From: Chloroflexota bacterium
GTDB lineage: Bacteria; Chloroflexota; Anaerolineae; Anaerolineales; Villigracilaceae
NCBI GenBank assembly: GCA_016191895.1
Contig: JACPVD010000361.1
Coordinates: forward strand, 1-5,704
DNA: 5,704 nucleotides
Direction of reading: 5' to 3'
This document shows positions 5,160-5,704 of the stretch, in pieces (position 1 is the first letter of the stretch; each line of letters opens with the position of its first letter). Made by a program: the position numbers and the translations under genes. Under the pieces are notes generated by a model that had not been told where the DNA came from, ran no database searches, and saw only the letters and a program-made list of their open reading frames with translations.

Positions 5160-5704
5160 TTTTCTGCGGGGCATCTGGCGGGTCATCACATTTCCCTTTC
5201 GACTCATCTTCAACATTCTGGCGTTCCCGTTCAGGAAGATATATCAATTTTATAAATTCCTGAACACAGAGCCCGAAGAACGCCCGCTTGCCGACGTCTT
5301 CGCCGACATCGTCACCAAAGCCGATACGCGCCAGATGCTCTGGGACGAAATCGAAAACCTGCGACGCCATTTGTTGCGTTCCATCGTATTCCTGGCGTTA
5401 ATGGTTGGCGTTTCATTCACGTTCACCCGGCAAATCATCGAATTCCTCGCCCGACCCGTCGGCGGGATCGAAAACCTGGTCGCCATCGAAGTGACCGAGT
5501 CGATTGGGGTATTCATGAAAGTATCTTTATTTTCCGGGCTTGCCCTGTCGATTCCATATATCGCGGTGGAATTGTGGTGGTTCGCCGCGCCGGGGCTGAA
5601 ACCGCGCGAACGCAAAATGGGATTGGCCGGCATTCCGCTCGCGGCCATCTTTTTTGTCGGCGGCGCGGCGTTTACCTTTTTCATCATGCTCCCGGCCGCC
5701 CTGC
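5152..5704 (+). CDS. tatC: Twin-arginine translocase subunit TatC, 3' truncated by the window
   Basis: The reading frame stays open from the ATG at 5152 to the right edge, giving 184 residues. The TatC core begins near residue 66 with EIENLRRHLLRSI, corresponding to the usual HLEELR.RLL motif, followed by a first helix (about 76-94), FLARPVGG (98-105), AIEVTESIGVFMKVSL (111-126), a second helix (about 125-143), WFAAPGLKPRER (143-154) and a third helix (about 159-178) ending in FIMLPAAL. F144 and E153 correspond to F94 and E103 of E. coli TatC, which matter for twin-arginine signal recognition; the H and second E of HLEELR are replaced by E66 and N69. Residues 1-65 extend beyond the E. coli protein and include FPFR twice (14-17, 25-28) and an acidic stretch (40-52). 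The start overlaps the upstream gene by 8 bases; AGGAAGG at 5131-5137 is 14 bases away, so coupling probably supports initiation. About three transmembrane helices are missing to the right. Confidence 0.92.
   Translation, partial: MRNFLRGIWRVITFPFRLIFNILAFPFRKIYQFYKFLNTEPEERPLADVFADIVTKADTRQMLWDEIENLRRHLLRSIVFLALMVGVSFTFTRQIIEFLARPVGGIENLVAIEVTESIGVFMKVSLFSGLALSIPYIAVELWWFAAPGLKPRERKMGLAGIPLAAIFFVGGAAFTFFIMLPAAL

Noticed and set aside
5250..5687. Minus-strand open frame of 145 codons at the right end
   Set aside because: It is antisense to tatC, whose protein motifs are unmistakable on the plus strand.

Overview
The window is a stretch of ordinary, compact bacterial chromosome. All eight genes lie on the + strand, and both edges cut through a gene. 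Base composition is moderately GC-rich and looks even throughout, so nothing points to recent transfer. The gene set is a YqeB/EF2563-family molybdenum-hydroxylase accessory protein, a fused MFS/spermidine-synthase-like protein, a TIGR01906 membrane protein, FabG, an Asp23/Gls24 protein, NusB, a TatA/B protein and a TatC with an N-terminal extension. This set, the divergence of the proteins from proteobacterial and Firmicutes relatives, and the heptamer-rich spacers suggest a Chloroflexota bacterium, most likely Anaerolineae. That assignment is an inference from sequence style; no marker gene here proves it.

Layout. Positions 2-652 hold the C-terminal part of the YqeB-family gene. It overlaps by 4 bases (ATGA) the 516-residue fusion of seven membrane segments and a spermidine-synthase-like methyltransferase fold (649-2199). 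A 66-base spacer with a perfect inverted repeat leads to the TIGR01906 membrane protein (2266-2952). A consensus TATAAT overlaps its stop codon and may serve fabG (2987-3739). A 69-base spacer of AGAGAAT-type heptamers with an inverted copy, plus a small hairpin over the ribosome binding site, precedes the Asp23/Gls24 gene (3809-4156). nusB follows after three bases (4160-4618). A 21-bp perfect hairpin (4647-4691) separates nusB from the Tat pair: a single-helix TatA/B (4746-5159) overlapping by 8 bases a TatC that runs off the right edge (5152-5704).

Functional picture. The left part combines a factor for selenium-dependent molybdenum hydroxylases with a membrane-tethered SAM-fold protein whose substrate is unknown. 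The middle is a housekeeping cluster: fatty-acid reduction, an Asp23 protein of the kind next to acc genes in Firmicutes, and antitermination. The right end is the twin-arginine export apparatus, which exports folded cofactor-bearing enzymes. I see no CRISPR array, tRNA, rRNA, insertion sequence or defence locus. The most interesting points are the structured spacers, the altered active-site motifs of the spermidine-synthase-like domain, and the TatC N-terminal extension with two FPFR motifs spaced 11 residues apart.
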